From: Aphelidium insulamus
Taxonomy: Eukaryota; Aphelidiomycota; Aphelidea; Aphelidiaceae
Assembly: GCA_036784855.1 (NCBI GenBank)
Contig: JAZDSV010000010.1
Coordinates: 342,095-406,094, forward strand
Length of the DNA: 64,000 nucleotides
Direction of reading: 5' to 3'
The notes below the pieces were generated by a model. That model searched no databases. It was not told where the DNA came from and saw nothing but the letters and a program-made list of their open reading frames with translations. Positions 32,296 to 43,013 of this stretch are shown here, in pieces (the first letter of the stretch is position 1; the number at the start of each line of letters is the position of its first letter). A program made the position numbers and the translations under genes.

Positions 32296-33831
32296 TCATG
32301 TTCGACTAGCACCGCGGCCTGGCGCTGATGTGGCAGCTGCCGCGTCCACATTTGCCGTTCGTGTTTCGGCATCTGGGGGTGCAATAGCTCGAGCCACTTG
32401 CTTGTGCTCGTCATCCAACCGATCAAAAATATTGTTCATGTCAGAGTCGTACTTTTGACATTGTGCTTCCAATGGTGACAATTCCCTAGCGAGATTCCTC
32501 GATTGCTGTCGACTTGCGAGCACGACTTCTATTTGGGCCTCTAGATCGCGAAGCTCCTGATCAAGTTGTACATATCGCCGTAATAAAGCATCCTGACGTT
32601 CTGCATTGGTAGATGCCGAGGCTCCATGGTCAACATTTCTGGTGCGTGGCACATCTTGGTTTCCACGGCCACTTGACTGCGTTTGCAGGATAACCGCCTC
32701 AGCTTCCGCCACTGGGCGCGATGGCCCTCCAGAATGACGTATGTCGCCGCCATTTCTACCTTGTCCTTCTTGGATTACACCTCGTACGCGATCCAGTTCC
32801 GCCTGAAGCGCATCAATCTGCGCTTGCCGATCCTGCAATAAGAAGGCGACAGCACCAACAATATCATGTGATGCAATTGACGGTCCCGCACTTGGCACTG
32901 AATACGCGGCGCTCCCAGTGCCTCTAGTGGCGGTGGGTTGTGCATTGCTGGCTGCAGCTGTTCTAACCGTTGTAGCAGGTTGATACGAACGCGTGCTGGC
33001 TGCCCGTTGTGCATCACGGTTGTTTTGCATCTCTAGTTGCAACGAAAGTGCAGTAGCCCAGTCAAGATCTTCCTGATTAAATCCATCAGTATTCACCCGA
33101 GGTTGAGCACTTGCGGAGCTTCCAGTACGATAAGGAGCTTGACGGTGCCGATTCTTATAATACTCAAGTAGAGCCTTCTGTTGCTCAATGTCCTCAAGGA
33201 TCGCACTCTGCTGGTGATCAGCAGCCGTTGCACCATTATTTGTGCTTGTCGAAGCTATATGCAGCACGTCAGTCATGTCCCAAAGCACATAAATATATAT
33301 ACACGTACAAGCAACCATAAAATCACAATGCTACATCCTACAAAATATGTGCAATGAATGTACTAACCGGGCAAAGAACTGTGAACGTCGTCAAGTACTG
33401 CTTGCAACGGGGCGCCAGCTCGGTTGCGCCACCGGAGCAAAAAGCGGAATTGATCGACTCCACGAGGCACATTGAAATTAACAATGAATCGATAATTATA
33501 GCTTCCAACGCGCGAATCGCTGTCTACCGAAACATGACTCACTCCGATGTTCCAATCGGCGCGGTTAAGATGGTCCACATATACTCCACCGCTCTTATAC
33601 TGTGGAATGATATGGCTTTTCCAATCGTGTGCCCCCAGATCACGTCCACTAGTAACGGCCACAACGACACTTCCAGTACCGTCCCTGATCGGGTTAAAGT
33701 AAGAAGTAGCGGCTATGAGTGCATGTGGTTATTTGGGGGCAAATATATACACCGTACATACTCTCTCCCTGGGCAGAAGCTCCCGACGCCAGAGCGCACA
33801 CTACTAGCAGCAAGAATTGCGCGAGAATCAT
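32296..33831 (-). CDS. Secreted protein B: beta-rich domain, UIM-like motif and coiled coil
   Basis: Paralogue of the gene at 27383-29155. Exons 33831-33762, 33712-33368 and 33254-32296 give 457 residues. Signal peptide MILAQFLLLVVCALASGASA. The N-terminal domain (residues 23-138) ends in FRFLLRWRNRAGAPLQAVLDD, like protein A. QEDLDWATALSLQLE is a near-UIM with the Ala and Ser kept, the final acidic shifted by one. Then comes a shared linker (RAASTRSYQPATT, YSVPSAGPS) and a coiled coil (QIDALQAELDRVRG; QLDQELRDLEAQIE). It lacks the duplicated exon of A. The 5' flank (GCGCTTTTTATGCGCC, GGCCAATCATG) is almost identical to that of A, so the two may be co-regulated. Confidence 0.7.
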
Positions 33832-33973
33832 CTCTTTTCTGCAGCTTTGCAAGAATGAAAAAATTGCGGCTGCATGCGCGCTTTTTATGCGCCAAATCGG
33901 CCAATCATGTTGCGCCATACGATCAACGTGTATCCTGGCCGTGTATAATTATCCATTCCAGGCATATAATGAT

Positions 33974-34887
33974 CTATTGGAGTGGTCGCTTGTTATCGCT
34001 GTTTTCCGGGAACATATAGGCAGCTAGTTGCGCAATCAGTTGAGCACCGTGATCTTTCAATTGGGCCACATTTCCATTCGATGCCGACTGTCGAGTGGCA
34101 ACTAGGCAAATGTTCCAATTAGTTGCGCCATCAATACTTTCGTCGTCGTCGTCATCACGGCCGCCTCCAATGCCGGTGGTTTTGCCCTCCAAACTGTTTG
34201 GACTGACGGCCGAGATGTAGATTAGCGCGTCGTCCGTGTCCAGCACTAGTTCGTTGATGGACACAGGTTCCGCTGTGCCTAATTTAATTGCAGCAGGCCG
34301 GGCAGCATCTATACAAGTTGGATGTATGCTCATCTTTATCATACACATATGGTATCATGTTCGATACCTGCTTCGTGGGGTATCGGGGAATCGTACAGAG
34401 TCGCCGGCGCGGTGTAGTCGTACTGTGGCTGTGCAGGCGGCAGCGGCTGTACCGGGAACCCAAACTGAATTCCCGGCGGGTCAGGTAGAGGCGGCGCTGT
34501 CAGGACCGCAGGGCGCGAAGCCGTAGTCGGCGAGGTAGCGGGCCGGGAGACGGCAGATTGCGGCCGGCTGTCGGCCAGTGCCGCGGCGCCTAGTTGCACG
34601 GGCGGTGCATTTATCCGGTAATTGGCGCACAGGGCCGTGGCCAGAGCGCAGTGTGCCTCTGCGCTGCTCTGTGCGCGTGCTGAATGCACCGCGGCGATCA
34701 CAGACACGGCGCAGGCTGGAGCCGGTGGCTGGCTCGCGGTGGGTGAGGCGAGACGCACCGGTACGTTGGTTGTGGTCAGTAGCAGCGCAGAGCAAATCCT
34801 AGTACCATCACCACTGTCAGCGCCATCGTCAGGGTCGAGGTGCTGGCGAAGCAGCTGTGTAACGGTGCGTGAACTCAGTTGTCTCAT
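33974..34887 (-). CDS. Putative roadblock/LC7-domain protein, LAMTOR2-like
   Basis: Exons 34887-34368 and 34308-33974 (intron 59 nt) give 284 residues. The N-terminus MRQLSSRTVTQLLRQHLDP, then ICSALLLTTTNVPVRLAS, resembles the opening helix and strands of LAMTOR2 (roadblock subunit of the Ragulator complex that anchors mTORC1 to lysosomes). Later parts fit the same fold in order: AEAHCALATALCANYR (helix), DALIYISAVS (strand), NWNICLVATRQSASNGNVAQLKDHGAQLIAQL (strand and C-terminal helix). The family is usually about 125 residues; here two low-complexity insertions (Pro/Ala-rich about 90 residues, Gly/Asp-rich about 30) account for the extra length. The match is by fold pattern, so moderate. 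A broken copy of its last exon is at 29376. Confidence 0.45.
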
Positions 34888-35075
34888 GATCAATGATGAT
34901 GGCGCGGCAGTAAAAGTTCCTGTGAACTCAAACTATCATACGTCGGACTGTCTGGCACTGAATTATCATCCACCCAGTCGTTAGATCTTGATTGATATCT
35001 ACATTACAATAGGGCTGCAGGGGACTTCATGGTGAAGTCAGTAATTAATTTTATTAATTGGCTTGCAAGCCAATA

Positions 35076-35240
35076 TGTCGAGCAGCCAATCAGCGTGCCG
35101 CAATCTTTGTGACCAGCCAATCAGCGCAGCCAATAAAACAGCCAGCCAATCATGCGACGTGTGTAACGGCGGGGACCAATCTGCACGTCGAAGAAATATT
35201 AATTGCGCTGTGTTGTGCAACCACGCGGAATCGCCTATAA
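35076..35240 (+). promoter_or_regulatory. CCAAT-box cluster and TATA box of the 35338 gene
   Basis: Five CCAAT motifs lie within 80 bp (GCCAATATG, GCCAATCAGCG twice, GCCAATAAAA, GCCAATCATG between 35070 and 35153), followed by CCTATAAAATGGGC near 35236, about 100 nt before the ATG. CCAAT boxes of the GCCAATCA type also precede the secreted genes A and B and the gene at 51504, suggesting a common NF-Y-type promoter design for secreted proteins. Confidence 0.6.
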
Positions 35241-35337
35241 AATGGGCAGTCAGCTGCTCACTGGGCTCCTCACCAACTCGCCACACTACAGTTGATCAAA
35301 ACAGCGTTCTACTACACTAGATAATACTATACTAAAT

Positions 35338-35790
35338 ATGAAGTCTGCAATCATCGCATCCACCATCGCTCTGATCTTTGCGTCGGCCAACGCTGTGCCG
35401 CAGTACGGTGCCCCGCCCCCGTGCGACGAAGTTGACGGCGTGTCCACTACTGCCTACGGAACTGTCGAACCGACCTTTACTGTCCCCTACGGAACAGTCG
35501 AACCTACTTCCACCGAGACCCCGTGCCCGGATGAGGTTGACGGTGTTGACGCCGGCTACGGCACCGACAACACCACGGAGACTGGCTACGGCACTGTTGA
35601 CGGCGTCGAAGCCACTCCCTGCCCGGATGAGGTTGACGCCGGCTACGGCTCGGACAACTCCACCGGCTACGGCTCGGACAACTCCACTGGCACCGGCGGC
35701 TCATTCGAGGGTGCCGAGACCAGCGGTGCGTCTGCCATCAGCGCCGGAACTCTGGGAGGTGCCGCCCTGCTCGCCTGGATCCTCGCCTAA
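35338..35790 (+). CDS. Secreted, probably GPI-anchored repeat protein
   Basis: Single-exon gene of 150 residues. Signal peptide MKSAIIASTIALIFASANA. The body carries loose repeats built on CPDEVDGVDAGYGT and GYGSDNST, rich in Asp, Gly, Tyr, Thr and Ser, with few Cys. The C-terminus (GASAISAGTLGGAALLAWILA) is a hydrophobic tail preceded by small residues, as for a GPI-anchor signal. Strong TATA and CCAAT elements point to high expression. The start resembles the partial gene at 1-186. Likely a cell-surface or wall protein; no enzymatic motif is seen. Confidence 0.75.
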   Translation: MKSAIIASTIALIFASANAVPQYGAPPPCDEVDGVSTTAYGTVEPTFTVPYGTVEPTSTETPCPDEVDGVDAGYGTDNTTETGYGTVDGVEATPCPDEVDAGYGSDNSTGYGSDNSTGTGGSFEGAETSGASAISAGTLGGAALLAWILA

Positions 35791-36075
35791 ATGAATTTGC
35801 GCGTTTTCAGTTGCTGAAACGCATGGAACAAAAAAAACCTGACTGAAATAAATCTGTTTCTTCAGCACTTGCATATTGCATATATATTGTATATATTGTA
35901 TGTAGATATTCGTGTTATAATCTGTACGTATCATGTACCATGGGCACAGATAAGCACAGTCGTACATTAATCGCACGTGGCATCCCGCAGCCAATCGGAA
36001 CATTGCCGGCGGGCGTCACTTGGCACACGTTCACCGCGGCCGCAACTCCGATTCTCACTCTGTCCACGACGACAA

Positions 36076-36297
36076 ATGTCCGGCACGTCTGTCACGTCGG
36101 CGGACAAGCATCAGCTGCAGTTGCCCGTCACCGAGGCCGACATCCGGCGCATGATTGACCGCATGCTCGTGCTCAACATGCTCAACAGGCAGCCGGGCGG
36201 ACTGCTGGAGGCGGAACAGCGTGAACTGAACCAGGTACTGGCCGATTTGCCGCGGCTGCGGAATCAGCGGGCGCCCTGGCAGGAGAAGTGGCGCTAG
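36076..36297 (+). CDS. Small unknown protein, paralogue of the 1546 gene
   Basis: Single-exon gene of 73 residues from the ATG at 36076. Residues 20-55 (EADIRRMIDRMLVLNMLNRQ, PGGLLEAEQRELNQVL) match the protein at 1546-1812, with the N-terminal tails unrelated. A GCCAATCGG motif lies about 85 nt upstream in both. The gene ends 205 nt before SFI1 on the same strand. The family is not recognised. Confidence 0.6.
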   Translation: MSGTSVTSADKHQLQLPVTEADIRRMIDRMLVLNMLNRQPGGLLEAEQRELNQVLADLPRLRNQRAPWQEKWR

Positions 36298-36502
36298 CGG
36301 GGGATGTACTTGTGCTTGAGTGGGTGTGCGTGAGTGAGTGCAAGTGGACATACATCGCTGCAACAGAGACGCCATTGTATATCAAGATAGTTGCCAGTGT
36401 GTTTGCGGGTGTGTGTGTATGTGGTGTGGTGTGGGCATATCATCTTCGTACATACATACATACATACACCAGCTATAGCTGCTTTAAACATACACATCGC
36501 AT

Positions 36503-39500
36503 ATGGACGGCTTGTCGGCAAGCAGCGTGCTGGCGCAGATGGGGCAGATGGTGGCGCAGCGGCAACGGCAGCCGGAACAGTGTGACGCACGCATGGACTG
36601 CACCGAGAGCATCACACTCATCAAGGTGCTGCGTGTGTACGAGGCCGTGCTCCGCCGCCAAGGCAAGGACCCATCGCTGGACGGCCGGTACCGCTCCATG
36701 CTGCTCAAAGTGGCTGCTGCCTCGACCACCCCGGAACTGCCAGTGCCAGATTACCGCCACGGCAGTCGACAGCATCCACCACAGCCCTCCACAACATATG
36801 ACGCTGCCAGTATCGTCAACGTGCTGGCTGCCATGCAAGAAAAGGAGAATGCTGGAAGCTCTTTCGGCAATAGGTCTCTGCCACTGGCGTCCACTGGCAC
36901 CGCGTCGCGGCGACATCTAGTGGTGACTGCGGTGGACACTGACAACCCACTCTCTGCCGCCTGTCCCACCCCAGACGTGTCCATGGCTGCTCCGGCAGCT
37001 TTTCCTGGCGTCTCACATCGAGGCATCGAGGACAGGGAAACGCTTGCTACAGCGCCGCCGCATCACACGCACGATCGCCGCCTGCTTGCCTACTGGTTTT
37101 TGGCCACGCACGCTGACCGACGACGCTTGGCCATACGGGCGCTCAAGCACTGGAAGAGCGCATCTGCCGCGCGACAGGTACATAAGCCGAATACACGTGC
37201 TGTGTGTCTCACGGTCACATAGAATCGCTTTGCAACACTGGAGCGCTTGCTTTGTGTACGGCACGCTTTGTCACAGTGGCACCGCAGCATGGAACAACGC
37301 CAACACAGCATCTACAATTCACTCTTGGGCCATTTGGTGCGCCGCGTGTGGAACCGATGGCTGTTGCGGTATCGCGTGAGTGTTGAATGCGCAGAGCACC
37401 TGTCGCTTCCATATTTGGCTGCCTGTGTCAAGCTAAGTCGACTGGCGGGCAAGCGGTCGCTGCACGCAAGTGAATTCAGGCGCACTTTAAATCTATACTC
37501 ACTCTATACAGTTATGGAGAGTGCGATTGCGGGAACAGAGTGGTGTTGGCTTGCTGAAACACAGATGCGAGCATCGCCAACTAGCGCAACATTTCAGGCA
37601 CTGGAAGCACTTGTCCCAGTTGCGCAAAGTATCAGCAGAATTGCGCGATATGCTTTCGTATCAAAGAGCAAAGTGGGCAATGATACAGTGGCTTTGCCGG
37701 CAAGCAGTGTTTTAGTGGCTTTTGAGTGTATTGATATGTGTAGTTGTCGCAAAAATCAGCAAAATTCATCAAAGGCCAATGCATTCTGGCGACGGCAACA
37801 TCGCGCCCAGTTGCAAATGTTGTTATTCGACAAGTGGCACCGTTGTGTCATGTACATGAAGAAAGCTGGCCAATTGGCACACAAAGCACGACGAGGGAAG
37901 TTGAGACGGCTGTTCAACACGTGGAAGAGCGAATACGGCGTTCGGCTTCGGGCACGAAATCGGCACCGTATGGCATTGTCAAGACGCGTGTGGAACAATT
38001 GGCGTGAACGGCGGGAAAAAATCAAGTCAAATTGCGATGCGGCCGATCGATTCCTTGATGATCAATGCAGAGTTTCTCATGCCAAACATCTGAAGCTGTG
38101 GCGTTACAAGCATGTATGCATGTCATTAGTACGCCGCCAAAATAAGAACGTGCTTCGATCCAATCTACACAGCGTACGACAGAAATACTGTTACTATAAC
38201 CAAAACCTATCTGGCAGCAAGTAGCAATGTGGAATTAGTGCAATCTAACACAAGATAGTGATCACGAGGCGGGTATATATGCGAACGTGGCACAAGAAGG
38301 TGAATACTTTAAGAGCACGCAGATTGCAAGCAAAGGTATGTACGACAAAAAACTAACTAATTGCGCCATTATTGATTGAGATTCCCGCAGTCACTTAAAG
38401 AGCGTGCTCTAGTTTGCAGTTCTTGGAATCGGTTGACGCTGCGGCGTTCTATGCACGAGCAATCACTTCGGTTAGCTTGTGGCAAGCATGACAACACTGT
38501 CATTCTGGCCGCTATACAAATATGGCAGTCGCTATGTCTGGCGCGGAATGAATCTCGTGCACATGCAGAAAGTTGCAGAGAATCGATGGCTAGCTGCTTC
38601 TCGGGTAATTCAGTACCATGCTTGTGAATGTGACTAACTGTTAGACTGGCGGCTACAACGTCGCAGCATCAGTTGCCTGAAATCCATTTCGCACACCAGA
38701 AAGTCATTGGTTTTTCAGCAATGGAAATCTCATCGATGCAACTTGGAAACTCTGAGCACAGCAGCCGACCAAGCCTTCATCAACAGCCGAAGGAGACACG
38801 TGATGCATCATTTCGCAGATCAAGCATGCAAAATTGATAATTTACAAAGTCTTGCGCAAAATTTCTCTGTGTATAGTCGTCGCAAGCTTGTAAAGACATC
38901 TATAATAGTTTTCCGGTTGCAGTTCTTGCTCAAGCCTTGGCTTTTTCGGGTAAGGTGATGATTGATTGTAAGTTGATTGTTGCATAACTAATGTCGCAGA
39001 GCAATGATATTCTTTGCGAGTCATTATTGTCGCAATGGAAAAACATCTACATGGTACAGTCTGTAGCATTACTTGTTGACATGCATGCTAAACATTAGGA
39101 CCGCAAATGTGTGCGACACTCGGCTATTGCAATGTACAGGAGAATACTCTTTCAATGGCGCGCAGAAGTTAAATTATGTGCTTGCGTTAAATTGATGCAG
39201 AGCTACCGTAAAAGTACGTACTATCAGTAATGAAATTTTAGTGTCTCATTGATGCAGGAATTATTTTTCGCAAGTGGAAGAATACCTATGTGGCTACCGT
39301 CCGGTTTGCGCGGAACATCACGGATCACAAACCGCTGCATTCGCTTTCTTACGAGTCAAGACTTCGAAATCTGAATGGAACAATTCTGAGATATCATTTT
39401 CACGAGTGGTTGGCTCGTGTGCGATATCTCCTAGGCTTGGGAGACGACTTACTGAATAATAGGTCACGGCTTGCGCTCCATTCGAGTTTTGATGCATGGA

Positions 39501-41311
39501 GAATACTGACAACATCGAAAGCTCACGATATAATACGTGCAGATCAGTTTAGGGCACAAGCTTGGCATTCCATCAAGATGAAATTCTGTTCTCGTTGGCG
39601 GCGCTGCGCCATCAATAATTTGGACAAGAGAGTCGACTTGGTTGCTAGAATGAGAAGCGTCAACATTCTCCGCAGCTACCTACAAAATTGGCGAATGCAC
39701 TTTCAAGTCTGCTACACAGACTTGCCACAAAAAAGCTCGAATCATTATCGTCTATCAGTATTGACTGACACATGGATGCTTTGGCGGCACGAAATACAAG
39801 CCATTCGATGGGATACAAGATTATCGTCGAACCGACTAAATTCTTCATTGAAGTGTTGGCATCAGCGCTTAGTATATCTCAAAGTTGCGGAGGCTGAAGT
39901 CTTCCGTTCCAGATTGCGCGTTGCATTTTGTAACTTGTTAAATGGCTTGCGAAATAACATGGCACAGCTAGAAAAGGCGGCCACAAAGGCGGATTTGCAC
40001 GACTGGCGTGCAATTTTTAATCGCTGGCACAGAATGATAACGATTCGAGCGGTACATAAGGTCACGCTTGAAGAACGAGGCACAAAACTCTACGAAGATA
40101 GACTTCGGGGAATCGCGATGGAAAAGTGGAGCCATCGCCGCATAAAACACCAGATTACCGCCGAGTCTGCCCTTATTCAACGTGAGCGAACCAGCTTACA
40201 GCAAAGTTTAGCCATTTGGAGACGCAAAGTGCACTATTATCACATACATTCTTGTCGCCCGCTAAAAGCCAGTCGAGGCCACAGACTTCGAAGTGTACTA
40301 TTACAGTGGCGGATAAAGGCCTTGCGCCACGGCAGTCACCGGGAATTTACTCAGCTGGCCAATGTAAAATTGAAACGGCGCACTCTGGCAATTATGATAA
40401 AAGCATTAAAGCGGACGCGGAAATGCAGACTGCAGTTGCTCCGCTATGCGTTTCAGAAGTGTCGCTATATCCAGGCCGTGACTGGACATTATGTACGATG
40501 ATATATGTACGCTGCTAAGAATTTTACTTCAACGAATTCGCAGAGTGAAGAGCAACTAGTCGAATCATATCGTGCCAGTCCAAGGTTGGATATGGAGCGT
40601 CCCGTGGGTGTGCTAACCAGGTTGGCGACTCTACTAAAATTCTTGCGACATTGGCGTTCACACAACCGTGACGTGAGTAACATGTCGCAGCAAGCGGTCA
40701 CAGTGAGGAGTTCAGCGCTGTTTTCCAAATGGCGAAAAGCCTGTGTCATGTCTACGCGGTGCTGTTTATTGCTTCGTTCATGGACCACCGACATGGTGTT
40801 GTCTAAGTGCTTGGCAAGGTGGCGACGGGAATTGAGATCGCGGCGATTATTGGAGTCTGCAAGGGTGGCACTGAGTGCAATCCACTTATTGCAGACAATT
40901 CGCCGCTGGCGAGTAGCGCTTCGTTCACGTGCCGCGCACAATGAGAATGCATGGCTGGCCGCGTATGGAACACTGAACAGTCTGGCTGCGGTGGCCAATG
41001 AGCGCAGAATATGCCGGCGATACTTTAATGTGTTGTTGCGAATGTGGCGCGCCCGTCAATGGCAGCGTAGAGAGAACATTTCGGTACGCCCGCAGTGACT
41101 TAAACTGTACCTAATAAAGCATAGATTCTTGCTCCGTGGCGCGACAAGAAGCCGGCAAACAGAATGCAGCCGCGTCTGCCGGTGCCCGATGTGGACCGCA
41201 GAGTGCTGGCAGAAAGAGCCATCGCCAAATCTGCCAGCTTTGCGCTCCCCCGGTCTCCACGCCGCAAGCAATCGACTCGCCGCCGAATCGATCTGTCACT
41301 CCAGCAGTGAA
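36503..41311 (+). CDS. SFI1: SFI1-type centrin-binding repeat protein
   Basis: Long multi-exon gene, roughly 1,400 residues, starting at the ATG at 36503 and ending at 41311. SFI1 forms a centrin-covered filament at the centrosome or basal body. The protein is built from helices with the SFI1 signature of Trp in a W-(x)-W or HW pattern every 30-35 residues: LSQWHRSMEQRQ, VWNRWLLRY, LFDKWHRCVMYMKKAG, LFNTWKSEYGVRLRAR, VWNNWRERREK, FHEWLARVRYLLGL, LLQWRIKALRHGS, FLRHWRSHNRD. Well-supported splices are 37178-37222 and 41084-41124; further introns of 40-60 nt near 37480, 37700, 38230-38390, 38600, 38960, 39100, 39220 and 40496 are needed but were not all placed exactly. The final exon is basic (LPRSPRRKQSTRRRIDL). 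Fits with the flagellar genes nearby. Confidence 0.85.
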
Positions 41312-41345
41312 CAAATTCCGCAGAGTACGATAAAAAAACTGTATT

Positions 41346-42231
41346 TTACAAACGGTCACGACGGTTCCAAGCGCAGTTGTCGCTCTGCCATACAGCTTGT
41401 TAATGGTTGATACTTTGTAGAATAGAGATGGATAAATACATTTAACGCGGCATATGAATGTATGCGACAAGGTGATCTACCTGAATTGCGATTGAGATAG
41501 ACAAACCACGGCACCACCTCCTTCTCGGTGAGAGCGGGTGTCATTGCGTCACCGTTACCCATGGCATCGTAGTGCCGCTGACACGCGTTAACCAGTCGCT
41601 GCCACTCCATGGTGCCTGCACCGTGTTACATCGTTCAGCATACAGACGGTCTTAACAGACCTATCATATTCCTACATACCTTCCCTAATGGTGGACTGTG
41701 GGTCGGCGTAGAGCGTCTCTGGCATCCCGCCAGCGGTAAACACCTGGTCCCAGTTGAGCAGGGAACTTCGCGCTTTTGATGCTGCCGGCGTCTGCTGTTG
41801 CTGCTGCTGCTGCTGTGCCTTGGTACCGGTGGGACGTCGTTGCTGCGCGGTCCGTGTGACAGCGGGCGCGCTCTCCTCCCCTGTGGAGGAATCTGTGGCA
41901 TCTGCCGCCTGACTGGACATTATGCCGTCCATCATCTGCGATGCCGTGTCATGGGCGGGAGTAGCCGCAGTGGCAGCGGTGTTGGCAAGGTAGCGATGCT
42001 GGTAGCGTAGGAGCACCGGCACTGGCAGCGTGGCAAAGTCAATCTGCCCATATGGTTAGTGAGACATATGACGTGCTGATAACAAGTGTTGAGCAGCAGG
42101 CGAGCAGCAGGCAGACAGCTTACACCAAACTCGCGCGACATGGCGGCCAATATGAGATGCGCGTTTGAACCACGTGATTGTTGAAACAGCCCTGTGAAGT
42201 CCTGTGCCGCGTAGCGAATATGATTGCACAT
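41346..42231 (-). CDS. Unknown protein with SAP30-like (Sin3-binding) motif
   Basis: Exons 42231-42124, 42043-41680, 41615-41481 and probably 41395-41346 give about 218 residues. The best clue is FGIDFATLPVPVLLRYQHRYL at the exon 1-2 joint, resembling the Sin3-binding helix of SAP30 (VDFSKL...LRRYRRHY). After it come a Ser/Thr/Ala-rich linker with a run of eight or nine Gln, LNWDQVFTAGGMPETLYADP, and a helical end (MEWQRLVNACQRHYDAMG). The last exon is uncertain: an alternative acceptor at about 41413 would extend the protein into the SFI1 3' end. The gene is convergent with SFI1, stops 35 nt apart. The SAP30 assignment rests on one short motif. Confidence 0.45.
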
Positions 42232-42388
42232 GATATGTTCTTCTGGTCTATAGTTCAATTATATAGCTATAAAAACGACACTACCGTTGCACATGTACGA
42301 CGAGAAGGGATACAAAATCTATGCAAATGCTCTATGCAGATGAATGCTCGCAATATTACGCAAGATTACTGAAGCCGGTGAAACACAT

Positions 42389-42983
42389 TCAGCGCGCCAC
42401 AACCTCCAGCCGTCGCTCCAGTATAGCGCGGTCCACATCTGCGGGCGATAAAAATGCCCACAGCAGCGGTTTGGTCCCTGTAAATGTTTCAGACTTGCAA
42501 TAACAACGTGTAATAAGTGACATACCAGACTCATCGTGACGGTCGTGGCCGCTGACAGCATCCACTTGAAACATCCAAAAGTGGCCGTTATTGCAGCTGT
42601 CCAGGCAGCTCTCACACGGTTGTGTCACGTGGTACCCGACCACATTACCGCTGCACAAAATTGTTATACAAACAATGATGGAGCTGAGATTTCTGATACA
42701 CATACCATCCCAAGCAAGCCATGTCTTGGATGCGACAGTTGCAATTGTCCGTACGGTAATCATCATTCACCAACTGGACGCTGCTGCAGTCACATGTCGA
42801 TTAGATCACTCTGGTCACGAGACACAATCAATGAACTTGCCCGAGCGGCGGGGCGTCCGTGCTATACAGCTCCACCTTTGTATCGGCCAGCAGGATGGCC
42901 TTCATGCCGCGCTCGCACAGCGCCAGTGAACAGTGGCGACAGTCCAGATGGCACACGGTCTTGTAGCGGAAGTGGCTATACAT
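42389..42983 (-). CDS. FAM72A: FAM72 family protein
   Basis: Exons 42983-42841, 42780-42706, 42650-42526 and 42477-42389 give 143 residues (human FAM72A 149). The conserved core is plain: CERGMKAILLADTKVELYST, CNCRIQDMACLGCGNVVGYH, VTQPCESCLDSCNNGHFWMF, and KPLLWAF. Cys pairs (CRHC, CNC, CGNVVGYHV, CESCLDSC) suggest zinc binding. In mammals FAM72A binds the uracil glycosylase UNG2 and promotes its loss; whether this holds here is unknown. Intron 1 (42781-42840) has a GC donor (GG|GCAAGT), the only choice that keeps the frame. The ATG lies 30 nt after the stop of the upstream gene on the same strand. Confidence 0.9.
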
Positions 42984-43013
42984 TGGCGCCTGAGTGTGGT
43001 GGTTGAACCCAAG

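Noticed and set aside
40496-40522. A 27-nt intron in SFI1
   Set aside because: The next AG in the same phase gives 51 nt, typical for this genome; the very short version is not needed.
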